NCBI RefSeq assembly: GCF_018446385.1
Contig: NC_056004.1
Location: 33,548,492 to 33,612,491 of the forward strand
Origin: Zingiber officinale
Taxonomy: Eukaryota > Streptophyta > Magnoliopsida > Zingiberales > Zingiberaceae
Direction of reading: 5' to 3'
DNA: 64,000 bases
Positions 24,783-36,714 of this stretch are shown here, piece by piece (the stretch's first letter is position 1; each line of letters starts with the position of its first letter). Made by a program: the position numbers and the translations under genes. The notes below the pieces were generated by a model. It saw only the letters and a list, made by a program, of their open reading frames with translations, was not told the DNA's origin and searched no databases.

Positions 24783-25482
24783 TTAATTGCATAAAAAAAA
24801 ATATGTAATTGATAGTGAAGCTTGTTCATCAAATATAAAACAACAAATTAAAATGTATAAGTTAAACAATCTATATTATAATAAATTAGTTTGGAAAATG
24901 ATGACTGAATTAAACTTTTGAGTGTTTTTTTTTCTCAATCTATCTTAAACTTTCATTTACTTCCAATTGGTATTTAGTTTGATTGGCATCTAAGATTTTG
25001 CCGGTTATACTTTCCATCTTATTTGGATGTGATTTAAGGTAATTTTTATTCTAACAAAAAATGAACAATATTGTTAATATTACATTCTTCTTTGGTTATA
25101 AAAGGAAACATTTTTAAGAAACAAAACAAGTGGTATGTTAAGCCAAATGAAAAGGAAGAAGAAATATGCAAAAAAGTGGACTGCAATTCTTATCATAGCT
25201 ATGCAACATTATATTTCTGGGTTGGGATGTCATTTAGCAGAAATAAAGAACGCCTATATTTCACTTCAAAGTCTTAATCCTTCTAATCCATTTCTAAAGA
25301 CGAGGTGATCCAAATTCATTAGTCTTCTACCAGCAAAAACAAAATACATTCTCAAGCTATAGGAACAGAAACCCATAAGTTTTTTTTGTTTTCCCAAGGA
25401 TTGTACTTCAACCAGATGTCGAGTGTTGACTATTGATGAATTCATCTTCACAGCCAAACTTGTAAAGTGAAAGAAGATTTGC
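24783..25482. other. Convergent intergenic region, no gene seen
   Basis: This is the space between the stop codons of the CYP90A gene (+) and the SANT gene (-). It should hold the 3' untranslated regions of both. No transposon ends or coding frame are recognisable. Confidence 0.5.
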
Positions 25483-27977
25483 TCATGCGTCGCCATCCAA
25501 ATCAAAACTACAGTTCCCTGCAGAAGTACTATCATCATCATAATCCAATGCATTCACCTGCCGGTCCTGAAAATGGCTGATAACTGCTTGGGCTTCAGTC
25601 GTTAAAGCAGCCATAGCAGCTTTTATAACTCCAGATTGTGGCCTGTTATCATTCATATTATTGCAACTAACGACATGGTTTTCTTTACCATGGCATGCTC
25701 TCCTTCTTCTTGCTTCTATATAATGTAGATGATCAATATATTTCTCATGCAAAGCAACATTCTTAATCCGCTTCAGAACCTCAGGACTTGGATCTACGTC
25801 ATTTGTTTTGAACCTGGACAAAGGCCTCTTATGGGTTGAGGAAGACCTTTCACTGCACTTCATTAGAAAACCTGTAGTAAACAACGAATCTGGAGTTCCA
25901 GGATCTCCACTTGCATTCATTATAATGGCAGATGCATTTGGAGAGTTTTCAAGATGCGAGAAATAGTCACCACCTGTCGTTTGATCTGCCAATTGATGCT
26001 TTCTCAACAAATGCCTGACTGTCTTTTGGGCGGCAAGAGTCCTTCGTTTACTTCCCCTTGCCTTTTTGATTTTCAAATTTGTGTCATCTAGAGGTTTGTC
26101 TCCGAATGCAAAATGGACTATTGGAGATAAATCAGCTTTCTTGGCTCTTGAACGAGGCTGGTGTTGAGGTGGAGTTGCAAAATTAGCATGGATTCTGTCG
26201 AAGCATTCTTGTGCAGACTTTTCTGGTACCTGTGGATACACAAAATTATATGACATTGGGTATGGTGCACTACAATTCTAGCAAGGGAATCACTATCAAT
26301 GTAATGCCAGTTGGTGAGCAATATAGACCATGAATCATCACTATCATAGTATGCCACATTCTATCCTCTAGTGGGTTTCACATGTTTATGTCATAAATAG
26401 ATAGTTTTTTGCTATTTACTTTGGTGATCCTGTACATCCACCATATTGGAAAGAGAGAATACGAGCTCCGGGAACAAAATAACAGTTAACAATAAATCAA
26501 CTGAGCTAAACTGAAAACAAATCAGAACAACTACTAGTTGAAAATGTTTTTGCTGTTGTGTAGATAACTTGCCTTCACTCGACACTCATTTTAGATGCTC
26601 TTTATGGATTCAATCAAGCAGGACTTTAAGCTACTCTTTAGTTGTGCTGAATGGTAAAACTCTTTGACATGTCTCTTTGTATCACCTAAAATTTATAAGA
26701 CAATGCTAGAATTTACAAATGTATTCTTTCCTTGGTTTCACTTTCCTATGGTGAAATATGAAAGGTGCTTGTACACTAGTTAGATGTTGTTTATATCATG
26801 GCAGATGTCCTGACAATAGGTAGTGCATAGCAGCACCACAATCATAGAATTCTCATTCAAACCTACGAAGGACATGACACAATCACATGACTCCAGACAC
26901 TCTTTTCATATAAATTGCCCGTCTTTTACTTATTAATGATATCTTCATCCACCTCACCTTGTTGATTAGTATATCAAGATACTTAGAAAATCTACTTATA
27001 CAGATTTTTCTTTTAAAATCTTATCCATATCCCTAATGCTCTTTATGTTGTTGATAAATGCTGAGTTTTAGTCCTGCATAACTTTTTAGTTTGTATAATT
27101 TACTCCACAATTCAACCTTCAATTTTATTGGTCCACACTCATCAATTAGCACAATGTCATCAACAAATAACATACTTATATTAAATATGCTAATAAGTTC
27201 ATTTATTAACAATCTGAAAGATAGGAGCCTAAATTTACTCCTAGATTCTAATCGGAAAGACTGTTGTATCTATTAGACAATGAAATGAATTTGGAATCCA
27301 TTAACATCCTCCAAGAAAATTGTCAACATTCCCATTGCACTGAATCCAATGAAAGAACACTTAATATTTTATTGAGCAGTGCAAAGCGTTTGAAATACAG
27401 GAAAGAATATCATTCAAGTAAGATTTGCAAAGGAATTTCAAACAGATTTACTAGTTCACCAATCCTTATCATAAAATTAGTTTAGGATGCAAGATGCATG
27501 ACTCAAAGTTTTGATGTTGTGAATAGTGATAAAAATAATGAAAAAGTAAATTTGATAAATTTGCAAACTGACCACTTAAAAAAAAGTAAACTCTAGTAGC
27601 TCGCAACACAACTGAAGGGACATAACAAGAAATGAAACATATACTAGTTTGTCAACAAAATGGCAAATAAATCCAGCAAGTATGTTATAAAAACTGTCAA
27701 TAGGGCTATAAACGAGCCGAACTGAGCCGAACAATAAGGGGCTCGAGCTCGGGCTCAGTTCGTTATCCCTAAGCTTGAGTTCAGCTTGAGTTCGATTCAA
27801 GCTTTAGTTCTTAAGCTCGAGTTCGGCTTGTAATAAAATTAAATAGGTCGAGTTCGACTCGAGCTCGACTCGGTTTAAGCTCGTTTAAAAATTAAACGAG
27901 CTTAGTTTAAGCTCGTTTAAGATAATTAGCTATAATAATTAAGAATATATTATTATATTTAATATTTATGTGATATT

Positions 27978-28023
<46 letters not shown>

Positions 28024-31000
28024 GATAAACGAGCCTCTTAACTCGAACGAATTATTTTTTTGAGCTGAGACTCGAATAACTCATGAGCGACTTGACTCGT
28101 TTACACCCTTAACTGTCAACTACCGAAACAAATTTTGACAACACTCAATTTTTTTCTTCTAGACTGACATACGTGGAAATTCTTGAGCCAACATTTGATG
28201 GAGGCTAGGTTCCAACCAAGACCTTGGCACCGGCTTCTGAGTCCCTTCACAACTGAGTTAAAACAAACTTCTTTTAGTGTTGAATTACATAGACATAATT
28301 GTTTAATCACTTAAGTGATCCCTACATATTTAGACAACAATTTACTAAATTCAAATGACTTTTAATAGTTTTTTCTAAAAAATGCTAAATGGTAAAGAAA
28401 AAGGCATAAAGTAACATAAATATAAAGGGAAATAGGACAGTAAAGCATGTTTCATTACTCATCCTAACTTGAACGTGATGACTAGTTTAGTTTTTATATT
28501 TTATCACTTACCACTAAAAAAAGAAAAAAAACGACTATGTACCCTGATTTAGTGTTGTGCAGTCACATTCATCCACAATTTAGTAGCTCATAAATGAAGA
28601 TTCTCATGAAGAATTTAAAATAAAATTGATGCAGCTAAATGCTGAAAACTGACCAAGTGAGCACATTAGAATATTGTACAAGTAGTAAAGTAAATATCTC
28701 AATAATTCTATTTACTTGAACATAAGTCCATATAGATGAATCAGCCAAATATTTTTGTTTGAGATAATAATAAAATGTAAAGGAACAAACACCTAAACTG
28801 CGATTTAATCAAGATATGAGATGACAAAAGGGCCTATGAGATTCTGTTACTATGCTACACATGTGGCTCCTTACAAAATCGCAACCTATTCCTAGATAGG
28901 CTGATGCTTGGAAAAATGGATCTGGTCATTCTGTTTTGTAAAGTACAACTGAATTTCATGGTGATTCACTTGTTTAAACATGAATTATCAATGGAGACAA
29001 TCTTTATTTTAATAAAGGGGGTAAGTTAACTAAAAACCACATACTATACCTTGATTTCTAATGATATCTCATTTTCAATGTAACAAGGTGAACCACAATC
29101 AAAGCAATTTTTCACTCAAGCACTGGTTCAAAGCAGTCATTAAATCAATGATTTGATTTTACATGGATAAATCTTAGTTAATGGTTTTGTAGATAGGTAA
29201 ATTACATGGATGATGATAATAAGTTGATGGGGCCGAGATGATGGTAAACCAAGCTGCAATTGAAGCTAGTTTAGGCAATTATCTCTAATACATCAAACTA
29301 TATGTAGATGCTTCCCATACATGTATTTAAGATTTCTTTAACATCTCATGGTTTTGTACCTCTAGCTCAGACCTCCATTATGATTTGTGCTTCCCTTCAG
29401 TTATACCAGGCATATTTTGAATTTTTTATAAAGGTAGAATGGCCATTAAGAAAAAAACCATAAAAACAAGATCTGTCATTGACAAGGTGCTATGAATCAG
29501 CAATAGGCTCCAACATCATCTTCGTCATATAATCCATCATGTACCATAGAAAACCAAACAAATTTCTCCTTAATTATATAACTGTTGATGTTTAAGAAAA
29601 AAAGGTATAATTATGAATATATTTGGAAAATAGATAAAAAAATTTGGTACAAATTTATAAGAATAAAACTGATATACTTTTTTCTACTTACAAAGAGTAA
29701 AAGCTGCCGAGTTGTAATATAACTTTGGGAAGGATGCTTAAAAGAAGGAAATATGAAACAAAGTACTAAACATCAATCAGGCATTGTGCCCAAAAGATCA
29801 ATTGTCAATATTATTTATCAAGATGGTACGAATAAATGCAGAGAAAAGAAGGATGTATAAATATGATTTTATTTATCGAGCATATTCTGCTAATTGATGG
29901 GAGTCTGTACATGAAATGCTGTTTCCACGAGATGGAGAGTACAAAAATATCTCTACAAGAATCTTTGAACGCCTAGACTTTGTTTTGCACGACATCGACT
30001 TCGGCAATAAAATGAAGAGAAGGAATAGATGAAATGAAGGAATAGCTATTCCACTATTAGTTTTCCATAGAACACAATCAAATCATAAAGTGAATATCTA
30101 ATAGAGACCACAGAGTTACATGCCAAGGCAAATTTATACATGAAACCTAGTTTAAAATGTTAGATGACACTATTTCTTCCTTTCGATAGCAATGTTTAAA
30201 TATACTAAGACTTAATAGTTGATCCGTGGACCAAAGATTTAACTCATCCTTCCTGAAAACCTAGTGTCAAATCTTTTCACTTTAAACTCTTACATATGCA
30301 TATACGCAAAAGGTTCAATTTTAGAGTCAGAGTGGGATATGGAAGTAAGTTGGACAACCTAGAAGACAAAATCCAGAATTTTAATTTCTTCAAAGACAAA
30401 TTGCTCTCTGTTTTCCATTTGTTTAAGACCACACTAAGACTCCGTTGTTCTTATTGTACTTTGATCGTCATATAACAATTATCTAATGCTTATACATGAA
30501 GTTTCACCAGGAAGTGGAAAAAGGGATCACAAGGTAAAACTAGTAGATCTATCATATTAGTGTCAACGGAAGTAGCAGCAAGGCTGACCAAGAGATAGAT
30601 ATGCCCTGAAAAACTCAAGCAACTAGAGCACAAACAGGAAAGTGAACAGCAAAGAAGAATAATTCAGAGGAAAATACCATTTTGGAGACCTTCTTCCAGA
30701 AATGTGGTGTAGGCCTCGCCAACAAGTAAGCCCTCTGCAATGCTCTCTCTTGCTCTTCCGTCCAATCCTTCGCAGCACAATCATGATAGACCTGGGCATC
30801 TCCTCCTGCAACCTCTTTCCTCTCCTCGACCAAGATTTCAACTTTCCTTCTCTTGTCCCGCTTTCCTTTCCTCTCCGCAACATCCTCCACCTTCCCTTCA
30901 CCAACCAAACCAAGAACTCCGTCCGTGATCACATGCGTAACCGCACTGGATGCCAACCTCGAGGACCTCCTCAGCTTCTGAGGCGTCTCTAGCGAACCAA

Positions 31001-31517
31001 GAACTCCATCCGCATTCACATGCCTAACCGCAATGGATTGCAACCTCAATGACCTCTTCACCTTCGGAGGCGTCTCTACCAAACCAAGAATTCCGCCGGC
31101 GTTCATGTGCCTGACCGCAATGGATGCCAACCTCGAGGACCTCCTCAGATTCTGAGGCGCCTCGACCGACCTCGAACCCCTAATCTTCCTCCCATCAGGA
31201 GCAATTTCTTTCGTGAATCTTCCACTTGAGCCGGGATCACTCTCGCTCTTCTTCGCCTCTCCTGAATCCAATCTAGAAGATCTTCGAAGGAAGCGGGGTG
31301 CCGGGACGGGAGGCGAAGTTAGCTTATCTTCAGAAGATGGCGTTGCATTGCTAGGTTTCTTCGTTTTCTTGTTGCCGTTCGAACGACTGGGAGTAGGTCG
31401 TCCAGTCGTCTCGATACTCTTTGATGTCTGGAATCGAGGAGATCCGCTGGGGATTTGGTGATACCTGAGTCGCCGGCCGGTTTCACGTGTCCCGGTGGTC
31501 GGAACTCTCTTGGCCAT
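25483..31517 (-). CDS. SANT/Myb-domain nuclear protein with internal repeats
   Basis: Two exons: 31517-30678 and 26229-25483, joined across a GT/AG intron of 4.4 kb, give 528 residues. The junction falls inside a SANT domain (about residues 251-295: WTEEQERALQRAY, FWKKVSKM, then KSAQECFDRIH), whose form resembles that of Mis18-binding protein 1 (M18BP1/KNL2-type) and related plant proteins. The basic N-terminal half holds three tandem copies of about 30-40 residues (about 121-205) with the pattern LRRSSRLASIAVRH then GxLGLxETP. An additional RRSSRL is at 78-83. The C-terminal half is polar with basic patches. The start at 31517 (MAKRVP) is preferred over an in-frame upstream ATG at 31622 because the intervening residues look like untranslated leader. 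Function is inferred: chromatin or DNA binding. Confidence 0.8.
27701..28111. mobile_element. hAT-type MITE in the SANT gene intron
   Basis: A 411-bp element with ends tagggctataaacgag and, in reverse complement, taagggtgtaaacgag, flanked by an exact 8-bp duplication actgtcaa (27693-27700 and 28112-28119), as expected for hAT. The interior is a mesh of gagctcg/cgagctc repeats and a (ta)n run at about 27980-28018. Confidence 0.85.
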
Positions 31518-32690
31518 CTCGTCTATTAGGAGCAAATGAAATTGCGTGACTTGAGGAAGAGGGGGAGTCGAGAGAGCGAAAAGATTCGAAATTAATGGGC
31601 CAATTGGGCTTTTACGACCCAATTTTGGTAATTTACAAGGGCATCGTTTAATGCATCCTACTCTTCTAATCTCATCATTGAAAGATAGTTGAACGTTAAA
31701 TAGATTCTCATTGAAACAATAAAAAACTACTAGAGAAATTTAAAATAATTTTTGTAAATTATTTAATGCATATAACTCATTTAAATATTCAAATATATTT
31801 TAGATTAAATTAAAACACATTATCAAAATTGCATTGCGATTTAATAGTCATCTCTGTACAGAATTATACTACTTTTCATAACTGGCAACTCGATTTCTCA
31901 TAGCAACCAGAAAAGAAAGTAGCAGTTCAAGACCAAAAAAGTAATCGAAGAAATAATCATGGGATGAGACTTTGGATTCCTCTAATTGAGAAGCTAGAAT
32001 GCACTTGATCATTGGATTCCTCTCATGCTACAAGTTATCATCATTGCATTCACAATCAACAAAATCTTTCCGTATCAACATGATCAAGCTATACAAGTAC
32101 AAAACCAAAGAAATAAAATTCTGTAGTAGAAAATACCGGGAAAAAAAAAGAATATAATATGCCAAGCATAGATTGAATTGATCTTGTGTGAGAATGAGAT
32201 AACAAAAGGGGAGAGGGTTTCATTCCCTGGAGCCGCAAGCAGAAAAATCTTTAAATTTGTGTACAAGAGACAAAAGTTACACCTCCCTGATACATCATAT
32301 GTGCAAGAGAAAAGACAGATGGGCGTATTTATGTTCTCTCCTTCCATCCCACAGATTGAGGAGCAAATGAAGATTCCTTTATAGTAATTTTCCATTCATC
32401 TGAAGTTTTAATTTTCTTCCCTCTCACTGCCCTCCAATCTAGATTCTCACCAACAAAATACAAGACAAGTAGAAGGAAAGAGGAAATGATGCCAATGCAT
32501 TTTGAAAATTTACCATTCCACTCTCGACCCCTATGCCCCTCAATCTCAAATTGAGCATCTCAAATGCAAGGTTTTTAAAAAGGTTTGTGAAATGAAAAAG
32601 TTAAATAAAAAAGTTCTAACCATTGTGAATGTAAGATTTGAAGTTTGTTGTTAAAGAGCAGTACAGAAATTTCAAAGTTACTTTTTTCCT
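31518..32690. other. Upstream of the SANT gene, no gene seen
   Basis: The first 100 bp probably hold the SANT gene leader and promoter. The remainder is AT-rich with short open frames only, none recognised. Confidence 0.4.
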
Positions 32691-34812
32691 TCAATCGATT
32701 GCTTTGCCATGCACCCGCTGCTCGTGTCTTACTCGTTTCTTTGCATCGTATTCGTTGCCCGGTCAACACATGTTTTTTACTTCTTGCTGAGCATTTGCAT
32801 AATTGCTCGATTGCTCTGCTTAGCATCACCCGACCATTTGTTCGATATCGCTCGATCTTCCGCTCGGCATTCGATCGATCGCTTACTCGGTATCGTTCAG
32901 GCTCTCACTTGGTATTCGACCGATTGTTTACTCGACACGATGATCTGACTCTGCCTTCAGAGGAAATTTCGTTCTTCGTGTGGTTGGGTCTAGTCAGTCG
33001 GACTTGCGCCTCCTTCGACTAGACTTGAAGGGGAGGCTTGTGACGTGGATATAGTTTAGGGCAGGGGAGGAATTAGGAGAATAGGGAGGGGTAATTTGGT
33101 CATTTTACTGTAGCACCTCTATTTAGATTACTGTAGCATGCAAACGAGAGAAGGTTGCAAGGTGGAACTTCTTCCGCCGCCAACTCCTCCTTCTTCCTTC
33201 TCTTGCTCTTCGCCAGAACCGACGCCGACGCCGACCTTCGCCTCTGCCCCTCTCTTTCTCCTTACCGCCGGTCGCCGCCCCTTTTCCTCTCCCTCTCCTT
33301 CTCACGATGCCGCCGCCACCGCCGAGAAGAGGGAGGAGCGTCTTCTTCCTCGTCCTCTCACACTCCTTGCCAGCGCCGACATCGGCCGTCGGCCTCCACC
33401 TCCTCTCTTCTCTCCCTCTTCCCTGGTTCTGTTCCGTCGCCAGAAAAGGGAGTTCGGGTCGCTGCTTCCGCCACCAACAGTATAAAGGGGGAGGACTTTT
33501 CTTCCTCCTTCTCATGCTTCTCGCCGACGATGACGCCGGTCGCCGACGATGACGCCGGTCGCCGACGATGACGCCGGTCGCCGACGATGACGCCGGTCGC
33601 CGACGATGACGCCGGTCGCCGACGATGACGCCGGTCGCCGACTGCTCCTTCTCTGTCTTTGGTCGTCCCTTCTCCTCACCCACGCGAGCCAGCCTCAAAC
33701 GCCTCCGCCGCTTCCTCGTGCAAGGCCGCAGCCACCTCTTCCCCTCCTCTGATGCCGCTGCCGGCGACGCCAGCAGTCGGCGCCTCCTTTCCCCCATTCC
33801 TGCATACTACCAGCGAGGCGAGCAGCAAGCGCCTCCCTCTCCGCGCTGACGCTGCCACGTGCCGACAGCCCTCATCTCCTTCCCCTATGATCGGTCGGCG
33901 CTTCTGTTGCCGGTCACCGCCCGTCAGACCGCCGAACAGCCAAGCGCTGTCTCGCCATCGGTCTCCTCCAGGACGCCACAGCGCTATCTCTCGTATCGCC
34001 TCACTGTAGGACATCTCCAGACCATTCGCATTGTCGTGTGCCTTAGCTGTGGGTCGGGCTTCCGGGCCTCCACCGCCAGTGGACTCCGATATGATTGTGC
34101 TCTGTCTTAGCTGCGTTCCGGCCTTCGAGCCGAGGCTACATTTTGATCCTCGCATCGTTGTTTTATGTGGGCGTGTCTACTATATCGCGGCCTGTGTGCC
34201 GATCTCATGTCCCGGCCTACGAGCCGAGGTTATGTTTGGATCCTTGTATCGCTATCTTACGTGGGTGTGTCCGCTGTATCCCGACCTACGTGTCGATTTC
34301 GTGTCCCGTCCTACGTGCCGTTAGTACCTCCCGGTCTGCGCGCCAGTGCATTATCTCGGTCTGCGTGCCAGTATTATATCCCGACCTGCAGCCCGTCTTC
34401 CGGGTTCGTGCTTCGTTCAGCTGCTCGTCGTCAGATCCAACTCTCCATCTTGATCGGGCGTTGTCTACTCTTCCGGGTCCCAACAACTCACACCGCGTCC
34501 CATCCGAGGGCGCCCCCTGGGCCAGGGTACGTTCTCCGTTCATATTCTATGCATATTTCATTATTTTATGACTTAGTCTTGTACTTATATATCCGTTGGA
34601 TCTGCCTCGAGTATCGAGGTACCGGGGGTCGGGTCAACCCGGTCACTGGCTGCAGGTAGCATTGACCAGAGGACTTTTGAAGACTTGGTCAACACGGAAG
34701 TCATTTTAGCACACCCCCCCCTCCAGGACGTCGCGACTTCGTCAACATTTCATCCACCTCACCCGATGGTCCGTCTGACTCAACTTCCGGATGGGATCAC
34801 AGTACAAGTAAG
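32691..34812. repeat. GC-rich repeat block, probably LTR-retroelement derived
   Basis: The block differs sharply from its AT-rich surroundings. It has degenerate repeats of ctcggtattcgaccgatt type at 32840-32940, a GC-rich pyrimidine-rich stretch at 33170-33500, a 19-bp minisatellite at 33522-33642, and repeats of about 85 bp around cggcctacgagccgagg at 34110-34400. Long overlapping frames on both strands are composition artefacts. The gtcaacccggtcactgg and ggacttttgaag stretches near the right end look like plant LTR sequence, but I found no paired ends or target duplication, so the class is uncertain. Confidence 0.4.
33522..33642 (+). repeat. 19-bp minisatellite, six exact copies
   Basis: The unit cgccgacgatgacgccggt repeats six times in perfect register from 33522 to 33635, then breaks off after seven more bases. 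Because 19 is not a multiple of three, every frame is cycled through the array, which explains the long open frames on both strands. Confidence 0.95.
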
Positions 34813-35944
34813 TAAACATTACGTTTTCTCCACAAATAGTAGATAGCAATCCCTAGCTTATTCAATTTCCTTGGTGCTCCACAAAACTCAACTACTAAGT
34901 TTCCTTCTCCATATACACGTTTACATTCAACGTTACGGCATCTGATCCTTCAACTAGAACAATATAGGAGGTTTTCTTTGGGTGGGAAGAGAAAGGAAAA
35001 AAAGTATCCGGGCTTCCTGTAATATACAGTGTCTTGCAGCCTCAATCTGCTAGAGAAGAACGGATCGATGAAACAGGATAAACTTCTTAAACTGGCTCGA
35101 CTGAGTCAATCGAGCATTGAACTCTGGAGCTAAGAAACAAGGAAAAAAATCATCGAGTTTGATAGTATACGAGTGTAAATAATTCTGCAATCTAGTTCAT
35201 TTTTTCATGCATTAGAACAGAGTCAAAGTCGTAAAACATAAATGAAATGATGTTGGCAAGAAAGCAAAAAATAATTACCATGCAAGTTTTCTTGGGCGCA
35301 TGTGAAATCTTGGTTCCTTTGGGATTGTACGAGGCTTTTCCGACCTTTTATAATGTGAAAAGAGTGAAAGATCATGACAATAGCAAAATATAATGAAACA
35401 TCAACAAACAACAGTTATGGTGATGTTTATTGAGAGATAAAACAAACAAAATTGAAAAATCTTATGTTCAGTTAGAACTGAACGAATTGAATCTCTAGAT
35501 TTAACTACAATGATTAACGGTTACTAAATTTGAGTAAAATTTAACTCTAGTAATAGTTAACCACAAGATTAAATAAGAAAATTAAACCTACAATTTTGGG
35601 TTGAATTAGCCTTGAAATCTTGGAAACCCAACCTAAAAAAGTTTGATGTATATTCTCCAATTGAAACACAACCAAACTCTTTGCAAGTTAACCAAACTGG
35701 ATCAAAAATTTTCCATATGGCAGTTACAGAGTTTTTTTTTTATCTGAATTGAATAATCTGGCACCCATTACAGTGAATCATAAGTCCAAATTATTTGAGG
35801 TTAGCTGCAAGAATTTCTAGTAATATCGAGATCTTTTGTCCCTTTTTATTCACCAGTACCGTACGTCAAGTTAAACTTTTGTCCTTTTTTATTCTAGTCC
35901 TAATTACCCAGCCGAATAGGTTGGTTTCGGTTACCCTGCCAAGT
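34813..35944. other. No clear gene; possible TPX2-like exon fragment on minus strand
   Basis: Mostly AT-rich sequence. On the minus strand at about 35278-35346 a short segment between a plausible AG acceptor and GT donor reads EKPRTIPKEPRFHMRP, which resembles the KEPRFH-type stretch of plant TPX2-family microtubule proteins. No neighbouring exon was found, so it may be a captured or decayed exon, or chance. Confidence 0.25.
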
Positions 35945-36705
35945 AAAATCAAACTCTACAATTTTCTATAGAAAATCCTTCATCCTTCTAAAAATCATCA
36001 AGAGCATCTGAGAAAGAGGAGAAAAAAAGAGGGACCTGAAGATTGTTCTCCTTGATATAAAGCCCAAATCTTCTTGAGCGCTTGGGTCCGGGGGATCTCC
36101 ACCTCGCCAACCACCGCCTGGAGTTGATTATGGTTTTATGTATTATGTTATTTGAACAGGAGTTTATTGTTATATTACTACGTTTAAGGAGTTATTAGTA
36201 GAAATTATTAGTGGAATAGTGAGGGTTCATATGGAGTTGGTGAGCATTTAGAAACTTATGCATTCTCGTTGATACATTACTTACATGTGCATGAGCAAAG
36301 AAGAAGAAATAAATAGTCATGACAAGTTCGCTTGTCTTTCCTCATAAGAGTTGTTTTCTCCTAGTGAACACTTGTTACATTGAAAATTCTCAATCACATG
36401 AACTCGCAACTATCCAAATGCTTGTGGCTAATCATCCTGTGCCTGTAACACCTATATTTTTGCCTCTCTCACATCACATAACTGTCAATTGGAAGGCATA
36501 AGCTCGTATGATTTGCATTTATATGTGGTACATGGATCATACATATTGTGCGATTGCCATCTTGAGCATTTTCTTGCTAGAAAAATCTAGCTATTTTTAA
36601 TGAAAGAAAATGGTAAAAGAAATCATGGTCCATACTTCTAAGAAACTAGTGCAGCAAAGGTTGATGATGGAGACTGAAGTTGAAACTTTCTGTTTTAACA
36701 ACTCT
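35945..36705. pseudogene. Patchwork duplicate of SWIB gene exon 1 and TGD5 intron 2
   Basis: 35945-36126 copies 57841-58021 (SWIB intron start and the 3' 90 bases of SWIB exon 1, minus strand), with one extra base in the exon part near 36060 that shifts the frame. It is joined directly at 36126/36127 to a copy of 59238-59815 from TGD5 intron 2. The second part keeps a constant offset of 23111 bases throughout, so it has essentially no length changes and only a few substitutions. The 1.2 kb between the two source pieces, including both start codons and the shared promoter, is absent. It cannot encode a SWIB protein. Confidence 0.85.
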
Positions 36706-36714
36706 ACAAACAAT

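Noticed and set aside
33123-34659. Many long open frames on both strands, up to 224 residues
   Set aside because: They arise from GC-rich and 19-bp repeat sequence in which stop codons are rare; none resembles a known protein.
36319-36501. 60-residue open frame as a gene
   Set aside because: The same sequence is in TGD5 intron 2 (about 59431-59612) and is non-coding there.
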